In this document: positions 26,836-36,590 of the stretch, piece after piece
How positions within the stretch are numbered: position 1 is the first letter of the stretch
How the letters are laid out: each line of letters begins with the position of its first letter
Assembly (NCBI RefSeq): GCF_026626885.1
Contig: NZ_JAPNOA010000018.1
Span: forward strand, 62,001 to 126,000
Length of the DNA: 64,000 nucleotides
From: Parathalassolituus penaei
Lineage (GTDB): Bacteria; Pseudomonadota; Gammaproteobacteria; Pseudomonadales; Oceanobacteraceae
Direction of reading: 5' to 3'
Notes under the pieces: model-generated
The model's database searches: none
What the model saw: the letters and a program-made list of their open reading frames with translations, nothing else
What the model was told of the DNA's origin: nothing
Made by a program: the position numbers and the translations under genes

Positions 26836-27527
26836 TGAGTGCCCGTAACAATATTCTCAGCCGTTTGCGTGCTGGCAAGGCCAACCAGCAAGTGGCGTCC
26901 AGTCGTGCGGAATTACCGCCGCTGGCACGCCTGCCGGAAGCCCAGCGCAAGGCGCGCTTTATGGAGCTGATGACCGCCAGCCATGCCGACATCGTTGAGT
27001 GCACGGATGCCAACTGGCAGCAGGTGCTGCAGAACCTGTTGGCTGAACGCGGCGTGCGTCATCTGTTGATGGGTGACTCCGACGCCAACCGCGAGCTGCA
27101 AGCCGCACTCGATGCCGGTCTGCCAGCTCTGGAAATCCGTCTGTATCAGAGCGCCATGCAAGCACCACAGGATCAAAGCCCGGTGCGCGGTGAATTGTTC
27201 ACCAACACCGATGCTGGCTTCAGTCGCGCTATCGCAGCGCTGGCGGAAACCGGATCGCTGGTGGTCTGCACCGGTCCGGAAGAGCCGCGCACGGTGTCGC
27301 TGGTGCCACCACTGAGCATTGTGCTGGTACGCGAAGCCGATCTGTTGTCGGGTGTGACCGAGCTGATGACCAGCCGTCCGTGGAATCCCGACCAGTTTGG
27401 CGCCAGTGGTATGCCCACCAACCTGCTGCTGATTTCCGGCCCGAGTAAAACTGCCGATATCCAGCAGACCCTGGCGTATGGGGCTCATGGCCCGAAAGAG
27501 CTGGTGGTGCTCTGGATCGGAGATTGA
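26835..27527 (+). CDS. lutC: L-lactate oxidation complex subunit LutC (LldG)
   Basis: 230 residues forming a LUD domain (ALAETGSLVVCTGPEEPRTV about 135; LVPPLSIVLVREADLL about 158; LLISGPSKTADIQQTLAYGA about 196). No cysteine motif, as expected for LutC. It ends the lutABC operon; the next coding gene in the pathway, the D-lactate dehydrogenase, follows after 374 bases of repeated DNA. Confidence 0.92.
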   Translation: MSARNNILSRLRAGKANQQVASSRAELPPLARLPEAQRKARFMELMTASHADIVECTDANWQQVLQNLLAERGVRHLLMGDSDANRELQAALDAGLPALEIRLYQSAMQAPQDQSPVRGELFTNTDAGFSRAIAALAETGSLVVCTGPEEPRTVSLVPPLSIVLVREADLLSGVTELMTSRPWNPDQFGASGMPTNLLLISGPSKTADIQQTLAYGAHGPKELVVLWIGD

Positions 27528-27901
27528 ACCACGCATAAGGGCGCCGGGCTGTGTTGCGTCCTCGCGAGCCCCTTCGCCTACCACCTGGTATGTCTCGGGT
27601 GCTCGCTGCGGGGCGCCTTGCCCGGCATCCCTTCTGCTGTGTTCCGGGACTACAGGCTTTTCCTGAACGCAGCGTAGGAGTCCGGCGCAGCAGGTTCCAC
27701 TTCTGGCTCCCGCGCCGGAACGAGGAAAAAGCGTCTGGCGTCCGACCTCAGGCGTCCGGCGACTAAAACAAGCGTCAGGCGTCCGACCTCAGGCGTCCGG
27801 CGACTAAAACAAGCGTCAGGCGTCCGACTTCAGACGTCTGACCCCAAAAAAAGCGTCTGACTTCTGGCGTCAGACGATAAAAAAAACAGCAGGAACACAC
27901 C
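27528..27901 (+). repeat. Intergenic region with degenerate 41-bp tandem repeats
   Basis: No gene. From about 27726 to 27884 a unit of about 41 bp is repeated four times: AGCGTCAGGCGTCCGACC, then TCAGGCGTCCGGCGACTAAA with a short A-rich tail. Copies 2 and 3 are nearly identical and the last is diverged. The last carries a CGTCTGAC/GTCAGACG hairpin. The inner motifs GCGTCAGG, GTCCGAC and GTCAGAC are the same heptamer family that borders the structured repeats elsewhere. An 8-bp TCCGGCGC/GCGCCGGA inverted repeat lies near 27680-27715. The array ends just before the ribosome site of the next gene. Confidence 0.8.
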
Positions 27902-30718
27902 ATGAAAGCGGAATATCAGGCCTTTATTAATGACTTGTCGCGGGTAGTTGATAACGCTCGCATCATTACCGATCCACTGCGTACGCTGGCGTTTGGCACC
28001 GATGCCAGTTTCTATCGCCTGATTCCGCAGGCGGTGGTGATGGTCGATAACGAGTCAGAAGTGGTGCAGCTGCTGTTGCTGGCTGCCCAGCACAAGGTCC
28101 ACGTCACCTTCCGCGCGGCGGGCACCAGCCTGTCCGGGCAAGCGGTGACCGATGGAATCCTGGTGCGCCTGTCTGCCAACTGGAACGGTTCGGAAGTGCT
28201 GGATAACGGTGCCCGTATTCGCCTGCAGCCAGGTGTAGTGGGGGCACATGCTAACCGCAAACTGCTGCCGTTCCAGCGCAAGATTGGCCCGGACCCAGCG
28301 TCGATCAACGCCTGTAAAATCGGCGGTATTGTTGCCAACAACGCCTCCGGTATGTGTTGTGGTACGGCCCAGAATACCTATCAGACACTGGCCTCCATGC
28401 GTCTGGTGCTGGCCGACGGTACTCGTCTGGATACGGCCGATCCGGCCTCTCGTGAAGCGTTCCGCAAGGCTCAGCCAGAGCTGATTCAGGCACTGGAGCA
28501 AATGCGCGATGAAGTGGCGGCCAACGACACCCTCAATCAGCGTATTCGCAAGAAATTCGCCATCAAGAACACCACCGGTTACAGCCTTAATGCGCTGCTG
28601 GATTTTAACGATCCGATCGACATTCTGATGCACCTGATGGTGGGCTCTGAGGGCACCCTCGGTTTTGTCTCCGAAGTGATCTACAACACCGTTGAAGAGC
28701 ATGCCTTCAAGGCCTCGGCACTGCTGATGTTTGCCGACATTGAACTGACCAGCAAAGCCGTAACCGCGCTGTCTACCGCTCCGGTCGCCGCGGTGGAGCT
28801 GATGGATCGTCCGGGTTTGCGCTCGGTACAGGACAAGCCGGGGATGCCGCCTTACCTGAAAGAGCTGGGTGACGACGTGGCGTGTTTGCTGGTGGAAGTG
28901 CGTGGTTGTACCGCCGCCGAGCTGGATCAGAAACTGACGGCGGTGATTCTGGCACTGGAGCCGTTCGACTGCCTGTACGGCAAGGAATTTACCACCGACG
29001 CCGCGACCTGCCAGCTGTACTGGAATATCCGTAAGGGTCTGTTCCCGGCGGTGGGGGCGGTGCGTGAAAAAGGCACCACGGTCATTATTGAAGACGTGGC
29101 GTTCCCGGTGGAAGCACTGGCACCCGCGGTGCTGGAGCTGCAATCGCTGCTGCGTAAATACCGTTACGACGAGGCCATTATTTTCGGCCACGCCCTGTCC
29201 GGTAACCTGCACTTTGTGTTCACCCAGAACTTCACCGATCCGGCTGAAATCCAGCGTTATGCCGATTTTATGGATGAGGTATGTGTGCTGGTGGTGGGTC
29301 GTTACGACGGTTCCCTCAAGGCCGAACACGGCACTGGCCGTAACATGGCACCGTTTGTGGAAATGGAGTGGGGCGCTCAGGCCTACGACCTGATGTGGCG
29401 CATCAAGGAAGCCTTCGACCCGAAAGGCATTCTGAACCCGGATGTGGTGTTAACCCGCAACCTGCGTTCCCACATTGAAAACCTCAAGCCGATTCCGGAA
29501 GCCGATGATCTGGTCGATCCTTGTATCGAGTGTGGTTTCTGCGAGCCGGTGTGTCCGTCCCGTAACCTGACCCTGACTCCGCGTCAGCGCATTGTGGTGA
29601 TGCGTGAGCTCAAGCGTCAGGAGCGTGAAGGCAAAAACGCCGATTACGAGCAGCTGCTGGGTGATTTCCAGTACATGGGGATTGATACCTGCGCTGCCGA
29701 CGGTCTGTGCAGCACCGCCTGCCCGGTGTACATCAATACCGGTGATCTGGCGCGCAAACTGCGCAGCCAGCGTAACGCCGGACATGCTGGCACCGCGCAA
29801 TGGCTGGCCGATCACTTTGAAGGCGTGTCTTGTGGTACCCGTACTGGCCTGAAAATGGTGGATGTTACCCGTTCTGTGGTAGGTGACACGGTGCTGGAAG
29901 CGGTCAGCAAGGTGGCGACGGCGGTCAGTTTTGGCAAGCTGCCAACCTGGCACAACGCAATGCCGCAGGCGGCGGATAAACAGGAGCCTGCCCATATTCC
30001 GGCGGCATCGTCCGATCTGGTGTATTTCCCGAGCTGTGCCAGCCGTGCCATGGGCCCGGCCAAACAGGATGCCGATCAGCGCAGCCTGCAGCAGGTAACG
30101 CTGGAGCTGGCCCGCAAGGCTGGCCTGACATTGGGTCAGCTCGATGATCAGGATGGCCACTGCTGTGGTATGCCGTTTGAATCCAAAGGCCACTTCGCCC
30201 AGGCCGATGAACTGCGTGAAAAGCTCAATCAGGCGCTGCTGAAGGCATCGGATAACGGTCGTATTCCGGTGCTGATTGATACCAGCCCATGTGTATTCCG
30301 CATGAGCCAGAAGCTTGATCCGCGTATCCAGCTGCTCGACCCGATCCGCTTCGCCAACCAGTATCTGGTGCCGCGTCTGGATATCCAGCCAACGGACGAC
30401 CGGGTCGCAGTGCACGTTACCTGTTCGACCACCAAGGCAGGTCTGGGTAATGAGCTGATTGAACTGGCAAAAGCCTGCTCGACCCAGGTAGTGGTGCCGG
30501 AAGAAATCACCTGCTGCGGGTTTGCCGGTGACAAGGGCTTTGTGATTCCGGAACTGAACGCGTCGGCGCTGAAGCCTCTGAAGGGCCAGGTGCAGGAGTG
30601 CAAGGAAGGGATTTCAACCAGCCGTACCTGTGAGATTGGCCTGGCCAAAAACAGCGGTATTCCGTATCACTCGATGTTCTATCTGCTGGATCGGGTCAGC
30701 TCGCCTCGCAAGGGTTGA
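27902..30718 (+). CDS. FAD/Fe-S D-lactate dehydrogenase (Dld-II/GlcD-GlcF type fusion)
   Basis: 938 residues. FAD-binding_4 domain (about 35-240; VTFRAAGTSLSGQAVTDGI, GGIVANNASGMCCG), FAD-oxidase C-terminal domain (about 245-530), two [4Fe-4S] motifs CIECGFCEPVCPS (about 539) and CAADGLCSTACPV (about 596), and a heterodisulfide-reductase-like part with HCCGMPFE (about 753) and ITCCGFAG (about 868). This layout is that of membrane-associated quinone-linked D-lactate dehydrogenases found beside lutABC, so L- and D-lactate oxidation are paired here. AGGA precedes the ATG. A 2-hydroxyglutarate or glycolate substrate cannot be excluded. Confidence 0.9.
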   Translation: MKAEYQAFINDLSRVVDNARIITDPLRTLAFGTDASFYRLIPQAVVMVDNESEVVQLLLLAAQHKVHVTFRAAGTSLSGQAVTDGILVRLSANWNGSEVLDNGARIRLQPGVVGAHANRKLLPFQRKIGPDPASINACKIGGIVANNASGMCCGTAQNTYQTLASMRLVLADGTRLDTADPASREAFRKAQPELIQALEQMRDEVAANDTLNQRIRKKFAIKNTTGYSLNALLDFNDPIDILMHLMVGSEGTLGFVSEVIYNTVEEHAFKASALLMFADIELTSKAVTALSTAPVAAVELMDRPGLRSVQDKPGMPPYLKELGDDVACLLVEVRGCTAAELDQKLTAVILALEPFDCLYGKEFTTDAATCQLYWNIRKGLFPAVGAVREKGTTVIIEDVAFPVEALAPAVLELQSLLRKYRYDEAIIFGHALSGNLHFVFTQNFTDPAEIQRYADFMDEVCVLVVGRYDGSLKAEHGTGRNMAPFVEMEWGAQAYDLMWRIKEAFDPKGILNPDVVLTRNLRSHIENLKPIPEADDLVDPCIECGFCEPVCPSRNLTLTPRQRIVVMRELKRQEREGKNADYEQLLGDFQYMGIDTCAADGLCSTACPVYINTGDLARKLRSQRNAGHAGTAQWLADHFEGVSCGTRTGLKMVDVTRSVVGDTVLEAVSKVATAVSFGKLPTWHNAMPQAADKQEPAHIPAASSDLVYFPSCASRAMGPAKQDADQRSLQQVTLELARKAGLTLGQLDDQDGHCCGMPFESKGHFAQADELREKLNQALLKASDNGRIPVLIDTSPCVFRMSQKLDPRIQLLDPIRFANQYLVPRLDIQPTDDRVAVHVTCSTTKAGLGNELIELAKACSTQVVVPEEITCCGFAGDKGFVIPELNASALKPLKGQVQECKEGISTSRTCEIGLAKNSGIPYHSMFYLLDRVSSPRKG

Positions 30719-30770
30719 GCATTGATTGCCGGCGTTGCCCGGCGTAGCTGGCTGCTCACGATCTGCACGG

Positions 30771-31016
30771 CTTTTTAATTTGCTGCACCGCTTGCCCTCT
30801 TGGGGGACCTTGTCCCCCGGCCGGGCGGGCCTCCCCCTGCTTTTGCCCGACTGGGCTCGTTTACCCGAAATTCCCCGACAACGGCTTTTCGACCCCGGCC
30901 CGATGGCACATCCCTGTGCCAACGGGCCTTGCGGGGCATCCATGCCCCGGCTGGGTCGGCCGTTGCGGTGAATCCCGGCTCGCCCAGATGGGCATTTTGT
31001 AGCCACCTTCGGTGGG
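30771..31016 (+). repeat. Structured compound repeat, copy 2
   Basis: Begins with the variant CTTTTTAATTTGC and ends at GGTGGG. It shows the fully paired GGCCCG/CGGGCC arm around TGGCACA-TCCC-TGTGCCA. The closing stem is CCACC-TTC-GGTGG instead of CCAGC/GCTGG, a compensatory exchange. Follows the D-lactate dehydrogenase gene. Confidence 0.9.
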
Positions 31017-31044
31017 GTAAATCGGTGTAAATAGATGCTCTGTT

Positions 31045-31068
31045 GTAGGGTGGGCATTTATGCCCACC
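31045..31068 (+). repeat. REP-like palindrome GTAGGGTGGGCAT/ATGCCCACC
   Basis: A GTAG head followed by GGTGGGCAT-TT-ATGCCCACC, the form of a REP element. It lies 28 bases after copy 2 of the structured repeat and before its heptamers. Confidence 0.75.
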
Positions 31069-31076
31069 AAAATCAC

Positions 31077-31111
31077 GCCCGACGCCCGACGCCCGACGCC
31101 CGACGCCCGAC
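31077..31111 (+). repeat. GCCCGAC heptamer array (5 units)
   Basis: Five perfect 7-bp units following copy 2 and its REP-like palindrome. Confidence 0.93.
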
Positions 31112-31305
31112 AGGCATCTGATCGACATCCATTGCCAGCTCAGGCCTTGAGTTCTGTTACGGTCATAACATGACGCTGGATTGCTGACATTGTTGTGATC
31201 GACAGCTGCGGTATCGACCGTCTGGCGCTCTTGATGGTGGATGCAACACTTGCTCCGGAATGCCTGCTCTATACTGGTTGGGTTATCAACCAGGAGTGGG
31301 TGGAT

Positions 31306-33123
31306 ATGGCAAGGACTTCCGTTTTCAAAGAGCGTGAGCTTCTGCGGGATCGTGCTCTGGATACCATGTTGGAGCACTCGGAAACCGGCATCGCTGTCAT
31401 TGATCGGCAGCTGATCTACCGCTTTATCAATCCTACTCTTGCCCGCTTTAATGGCCCGTCGGTGGAAGAACACGTCGGCCGTTCTATTCATGAAGTGCTC
31501 CCTGAGCTTGCCCCTATGGCTGCCCCATTATTGCAGCGGGTGCTGGACCATGGCGAACCTCTGCGTAATTTTGAAATTCGTGTGCCAACTCCCAGTGTGC
31601 AGGAAGAAGATTCCCTGTGGCTGGCATCCTATTTACCTATCTGGTCGGAAGACAAGGAACAGTCGGAAGTTATCGGAATTCTGGCAATTGCTGAAAACGA
31701 AACACTGGTGAAAAAACTTGAACGCTCACGGCGTGAAGCGAGCGAGTTGGTGCAGCGAGTGATCGACAGTTTGTATGCTTTTGTTGGCATTCTGGCGTTG
31801 GACGGTACTGTTCTGGACTGTAACCGTGCTCCATTGGAGGCGGCCGGTATTGATATAAAGGAAGTTGCTGGTCACAAGTTCTGGGAATGCTTGTGGTGGA
31901 ATTACGACCAGGATCTGCAGGCTCAGTTGCAGTTCTGGATTCAGGCTGCTGCCCGCGGCGAAATCATCCGTCAGGATGTGGTGGTGCGGATGGCGAATGA
32001 CTCCCGCATGACTATCGACTTTATGCTGGCGCCCCTGCGCGATGCCAATGGCCACATTACCCACCTGATTCCTTCAGCCAGTGATGTCTCGGATCGAGTT
32101 GCCAGTGAACAGCAGTTAAAAGCCAGTGAAGACCGTTTTCGGAGGGTGGTTGACAGCACACTAAACGCACTGCTGCTGATTGATAATGAAGGCAACATCC
32201 ACCTTGCTAATCAGCGTGCGGCCGAAATGTTCGGTTATCCCATGGAGCAACTTATGAATCTGCGGGTGGATGATCTGGTGCCGATTGAACGTCGTCATCA
32301 TCATAAGGGATTACGCAGCGGATATTTCCAGCATCCGGAGGCACGGGCCATGGCGCTGCGTCAGGAGTTATTTGCCTGTCGTCAGGATGGCAGCCTGTTT
32401 CCGGTGGAGGTGGGGTTAACGCCGTTGTGGTTCAGTGAAGGCATGCGGGTGCTGGCCACCGTGGTGGATGTATCAGTACAAAAGTCCAATCAGGCCGAAC
32501 TGGTGCGGGCGCTGGAAGAAAAAACCGTCCTGTTGAATGAGGTGCATCACAGGGTAAAAAACAATCTGCAGGTGGTGTCGAGTCTGCTCAGCCTGCAGGC
32601 CCGTAATGTGCCGGAGGATGCCAGGGTCTATTTGCAGGAAAGCCAGGATCGTATTCGGGCCATGGCCTTGATCCACCAATTGTTGTACGAGCAGAAAAGC
32701 TTCGATCGGGTGGATATTGCCTCGTACGCCCAGCGCCTGATGGGATTATTGCGTCGCAGTTACCTGACCGGTCCGGGTATTCGGGTCGTGATGGATGCAC
32801 CCGAGCAGCTGTTTGTGCCCTTGGAAGTCGCCCAGCCCTTCGGTTTGTTACTGAACGAGCTGGTGACCAACTCCATCAAACATGCCTTCCGGGGGCGTGA
32901 CAGTGGCGAGATTTGTCTGACCATGGAAGAAGCGGGGGATCTGGTGCGCATTCGTATTGCTGACGATGGTGTGGGTTTGCCGGGTGGCGTCGAAATTGGC
33001 AAAGGCCGCAGCCTCGGCTTCCAGCTGGTGCCAGGGCTGGTGGAGCAAATGGGCGCACAACTGGCGCGGCTTGATGTGGCAGGAACCTGTTTTGAGCTGA
33101 CCTTTTCACGCGGGGGTGTATGA
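31306..33123 (+). CDS. PAS-containing sensor histidine kinase (HisKA_2 type)
   Basis: About 605 residues, cytoplasmic by lack of membrane segments. Three PAS-like regions lie at about 15-125, 145-265 and 278-405 (MFGYPMEQLMNLRVDDLVP), then the HisKA_2 dimerisation box LNEVHHRVKNNLQVVSSLL (phosphorylated His, about 423) and a HATPase_c domain (ELVTNSIKHAF, ADDGVGLPGG). The ATG at 31306 has AGGAG 11 bases upstream; in-frame starts from 31195 are possible. Its stop overlaps the next start, so it certainly pairs with the downstream response regulator. Confidence 0.9.
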   Translation: MARTSVFKERELLRDRALDTMLEHSETGIAVIDRQLIYRFINPTLARFNGPSVEEHVGRSIHEVLPELAPMAAPLLQRVLDHGEPLRNFEIRVPTPSVQEEDSLWLASYLPIWSEDKEQSEVIGILAIAENETLVKKLERSRREASELVQRVIDSLYAFVGILALDGTVLDCNRAPLEAAGIDIKEVAGHKFWECLWWNYDQDLQAQLQFWIQAAARGEIIRQDVVVRMANDSRMTIDFMLAPLRDANGHITHLIPSASDVSDRVASEQQLKASEDRFRRVVDSTLNALLLIDNEGNIHLANQRAAEMFGYPMEQLMNLRVDDLVPIERRHHHKGLRSGYFQHPEARAMALRQELFACRQDGSLFPVEVGLTPLWFSEGMRVLATVVDVSVQKSNQAELVRALEEKTVLLNEVHHRVKNNLQVVSSLLSLQARNVPEDARVYLQESQDRIRAMALIHQLLYEQKSFDRVDIASYAQRLMGLLRRSYLTGPGIRVVMDAPEQLFVPLEVAQPFGLLLNELVTNSIKHAFRGRDSGEICLTMEEAGDLVRIRIADDGVGLPGGVEIGKGRSLGFQLVPGLVEQMGAQLARLDVAGTCFELTFSRGGV

Positions 33124-35540
33124 ACATGCCGTCACATCGCATCCTGATTGTTGAAGATGAAAAAATCACTGCACTCGATCTGCGGATGACTCTGGAAGAG
33201 CTGGGACACGACGTGGTCGGGTCTACCGGGCGCGCGGAATCGTCAATCGATATGGTCGCCAGTTTGCAGCCCGATCTGGTGCTGATGGATATTCATCTGG
33301 ATGGTCCGATGTTGGGCACGGAGGCGGCGATGCTGATTCGTGAACGGTTTGCCACACCGGTGGTATTTCTGACGGCCTACACTGATGACAAGACCCTCGA
33401 CGAAGCCTGTCGCAGTCTGGCCTATGGCTATATGGTCAAACCCTTTGAAAAGCGCGAGGTGGAAGCGGCGATCCGCATCGCCATGACCCGCGCCAACCTG
33501 CACCGTGATCTGCAGTTGTCGGAAGAGCGTTTGCGGCTGGCGCTGGAAAGCGCCCGTATGCGTATCTGGCAGTGGCAGCCACAGCATGCGCTGGAGGCCG
33601 AACCTGCTGAATCCGGTGGTTCCGGTCAGTTTTATACCGAGTTCGAGCAATTGCTGGCGCACGTTCACCCGGACGACCGCAGTCAGTTGCAACAGGAGCT
33701 GGGTCGCAACAGCCGCTATCGGTGTCTGGTGCGTTACCGCAATGATCTTGGTGATTATCGCTGGACCCAATTGATGGCCAGTGTGGTGGCGGGGCGCGAT
33801 CTTCCTCGCAGTGTGCTGGGTGTTATGCACGATGTTCATGAAGATCAGCTGGCGCGCGAACGGCTGCAACAAGCGGAAGTGGTGTTTAACTCCACCTCGG
33901 AAGCGCTGGTGGTAACGGATACGGAGTTCCGCATTGTGCGGGTGAATCCGGCATTTACCACCATCACGGGCTATAGCGCCGACGCTGTGATTGGCAAGTT
34001 GGCCGACATGCTGACGCGCGCACGTCGTCAGGAAGATTTGTCCGAGCCTCTGCCGTTGTCTGAGCATTCCTGCAGTGGGGAGGTGTCCTGCCAGCGTAGT
34101 GATGGTGAATTGTTTCCGGCCTGGCAGCACGTCAGCACCATTAGCGACGATGATGGGCTGCTCAGCGGTTATATCGTTACGCTGGCCGACATCAGTGCCC
34201 TGCGCCGTGCCGAAAAACGCCTCGAACAGCTGGCGTTTGTGGATTCCCTTACGGGTCTTGCTAATCGGGTGCAGCTAGAGCGGTCGCTGGTCTACCGCCT
34301 GGCGCAAAGTGACGATCGCCATCCGCTGGCGGTGGTGTATCTGGATCTTGATGGTTTCAAACGGGTGAACGACACCCTCGGTCATGGTGCGGGTGACCAG
34401 TTGCTGGTGGAGATCAGTCAGCGGTTGCGGGCAACCCTGCGTGACCGCGACCTGATTGCCCGGGTGGGTGGAGACGAGTTTGTCATGCTGCTGGAGATTC
34501 ATACGGAATCTGACCTGCACATTGTTGCCCGCAAGGTGCTGTCTGCTATTTCCCAGCCAGTGGCGCTGGAGCGTGAAGAAGTGCAGGTGTCTGGCAGTAT
34601 TGGCCTGGTGATGGCAAATGACCAATCGGGCAGTGCCGAAGCTCTGATTAAAGCGGCGGATGCCGCCATGTTTGAAGCCAAAAAACAGGGCAAGAACAGT
34701 TACTGTTTTTACGACATCGACCTTGATCGTGAATTGCAGCAGCGGCTGCAGATCGAGCAGTCATTGCCGGCTGCGTTGCGCAACAAGCAGTTTGTGCTGG
34801 GCTACCAGCCGCTGCTGGATGCTGCCAGCGGACGGGTGCGCGGCGTAGAAGCCCTGATTCGCTGGCAACACCCGCAGCTGGGGTTGTTGTTGCCCGAGCG
34901 CTTTATTCCGTTCGCTGAGCAAAGCCAGTTTATCAACGATATTGGTGACTGGGTGTTGTGCGAAGCCTGCCGCACCTTGCGTGACTGGGAAGCCATTGGC
35001 CTGACTGGCCTGACCATGTCGGTGAATGTGTCGCCTCGGCAGTTGTCCGATCTTGGTTTTCCGCAACGGCTGGAAGCCATTATTGCCGAGTATCAGGTGC
35101 CACCGGATCAGCTGGAGCTGGAAATTACTGAAAACGCCCTGCAAGCCAGTGAACCGCTGGTGGAACAGCTTGGGCGCATCCGGGCGCTGGGAGTGCACCT
35201 GGCCATTGATGATTTTGGCAGCGGTTATTCGTCACTCAGTCGTTTGAAAGAGCTGCCATTTGACCGGGTCAAGATTGATCGGGCTTTTATTCGCGACTTG
35301 CCGGACAACAGTGACGATGTGGAGATCTGCAAAGCCATTCTGGCGTTGTGCCGGGTATTGGGAATGCGGGTTACGGCAGAAGGTGTCGAAACACCATCAC
35401 AACGCGATCTGTTGATTTCACTGGGTTGCGACACTTTGCAGGGATTCCTGTTCAGCCGTGCCATGGTGAGCGCCAAGGTGCGGGAATGGGTAGAGAATCT
35501 GGCTGACAGCAGTGGTGATCAGCAGACCGGTTCTTGCTGA
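33120..35540 (+). CDS. Response regulator REC-PAS-GGDEF-EAL (c-di-GMP)
   Basis: 806 residues. REC domain (about 5-120) with acidic pocket EDE and phospho-Asp in LVLMDIHLDG; a degenerate and a clear PAS (about 135-235, 250-365); a GGDEF domain with intact GGDEF (about 451) and an RxxD inhibitory site five residues before it; and an EAL domain (about 550-800) with EALIRW and DDFGSGYSSL. Both synthase and phosphodiesterase motifs look intact, so it can be bifunctional. Phosphorylated by the kinase with which it overlaps. Confidence 0.92.
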   Translation: MNMPSHRILIVEDEKITALDLRMTLEELGHDVVGSTGRAESSIDMVASLQPDLVLMDIHLDGPMLGTEAAMLIRERFATPVVFLTAYTDDKTLDEACRSLAYGYMVKPFEKREVEAAIRIAMTRANLHRDLQLSEERLRLALESARMRIWQWQPQHALEAEPAESGGSGQFYTEFEQLLAHVHPDDRSQLQQELGRNSRYRCLVRYRNDLGDYRWTQLMASVVAGRDLPRSVLGVMHDVHEDQLARERLQQAEVVFNSTSEALVVTDTEFRIVRVNPAFTTITGYSADAVIGKLADMLTRARRQEDLSEPLPLSEHSCSGEVSCQRSDGELFPAWQHVSTISDDDGLLSGYIVTLADISALRRAEKRLEQLAFVDSLTGLANRVQLERSLVYRLAQSDDRHPLAVVYLDLDGFKRVNDTLGHGAGDQLLVEISQRLRATLRDRDLIARVGGDEFVMLLEIHTESDLHIVARKVLSAISQPVALEREEVQVSGSIGLVMANDQSGSAEALIKAADAAMFEAKKQGKNSYCFYDIDLDRELQQRLQIEQSLPAALRNKQFVLGYQPLLDAASGRVRGVEALIRWQHPQLGLLLPERFIPFAEQSQFINDIGDWVLCEACRTLRDWEAIGLTGLTMSVNVSPRQLSDLGFPQRLEAIIAEYQVPPDQLELEITENALQASEPLVEQLGRIRALGVHLAIDDFGSGYSSLSRLKELPFDRVKIDRAFIRDLPDNSDDVEICKAILALCRVLGMRVTAEGVETPSQRDLLISLGCDTLQGFLFSRAMVSAKVREWVENLADSSGDQQTGSC

Positions 35541-35637
35541 AAGCAGTGTTCAGATTTCTGACGCACAGTTGTCACGGTATTTGTTTGCGTATTCAGGTAT
35601 TGTGTCGCTCCAGCCAGCTGCACCGGAGGGAGCCGCA

Positions 35638-36486
35638 ATGAATAATCTCAGTCAATACGGACAAGGGGTCGTTAATGACCTGTCCTGGCGTTATGGCCTG
35701 TCGGCCGATACCGTCATCAACATGATTCAGGCCGTGATCAACGGCAATGGCACCATGGCGCAATTCTACAGCCCGGAACTGGGCGGCAGCGGTCAGTGGA
35801 TGTCCGGTGGCATGACCATGGTTGGCGACATGTTCAATCAGGGGCTGAAAAACACCGTGAACAATCTCTGTTCCGAGATTTCCGGCATTCTGATGAGCGG
35901 CCAGCTGATTTTTGAGCCTGCTCCTGTCACCACCTTTGATAACAACGGTAATCAGACCGGCACCTACCAGAGCAATGGCAACTGGTGGCCTGCGGAACTG
36001 GGTTGGCCGTCATCGTCCGGTGCCCAGAACTCGATCCGTTATGCCATCTTCCCGGACAGCCATCGTCTGGCGCTGGATATCAACGGACAGGTAACCGTGT
36101 ATGACACGCTGGATCATCAGATTGGTGGTGTTGGTCAACAGCAGGGCAACGGTTACTCCCTGACCTTCAGTAGTCAGTACGGCACGGTAGCGGTGGATTC
36201 ATTGCCGCTGGCTGCCGGATTTGGCGGCAGTAACCAAAGTGGCAACTCAGGTTATAACCAACCGGTGTACGAACAGCCTGCACAAAACAGTTCGTTGGTG
36301 GATAACAACGGTTATACCAATAACGCCGGAAACGGTTCTGTCGCCAATACCTCGGGTAATACCTCGCAGGATGGTTCTGGCGACATCATCGCGACGATCG
36401 AACGTCTGGCGGAACTGCATAACCGTGGCATTCTGTCGGATGCTGAGTTCTCCTCGAAAAAAGCCGAGCTGCTGCAGCGCCTGTAA
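35638..36486 (+). CDS. SHOCT-domain protein
   Basis: 282 residues. The start at 35638 follows GGAGGG. The C-terminus IIATIERLAELHNRGILSDAEFSSKKAELL is a SHOCT domain, a short oligomerisation motif at protein ends. The middle (about 225-270) is Asn/Gly/Ser-rich and low in complexity, a likely flexible linker. The N-terminal 200 residues are not recognised; they contain many Asn-Gly turns and no signal peptide. Monocistronic with its own terminator. Confidence 0.75.
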   Translation: MNNLSQYGQGVVNDLSWRYGLSADTVINMIQAVINGNGTMAQFYSPELGGSGQWMSGGMTMVGDMFNQGLKNTVNNLCSEISGILMSGQLIFEPAPVTTFDNNGNQTGTYQSNGNWWPAELGWPSSSGAQNSIRYAIFPDSHRLALDINGQVTVYDTLDHQIGGVGQQQGNGYSLTFSSQYGTVAVDSLPLAAGFGGSNQSGNSGYNQPVYEQPAQNSSLVDNNGYTNNAGNGSVANTSGNTSQDGSGDIIATIERLAELHNRGILSDAEFSSKKAELLQRL

Positions 36487-36540
36487 TTGCACCAGTTGTC
36501 ACCCTGATGGCCACCGACGCTGGTTTGTGGCCATACCTCA

Positions 36541-36577
36541 AGCCATTACCCGTTAACGGGTGATGGCTGTTTTGTTA
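36541..36577 (+). terminator. Terminator after SHOCT gene
   Basis: AGCCAT-T-ACCCGTT pairs with AACGGGT-G-ATGGCT, giving a 13-bp stem with one mismatch and almost no loop, followed by GTTTTGTT. Confidence 0.7.
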
Positions 36578-36590
36578 TCGATTTTGCCTT

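Noticed and set aside
27850-27885. Hairpin before the D-lactate dehydrogenase as a terminator
   Set aside because: The T run exists only on the minus strand, where no gene ends; on the plus strand it is followed by A-rich DNA and the ribosome site.
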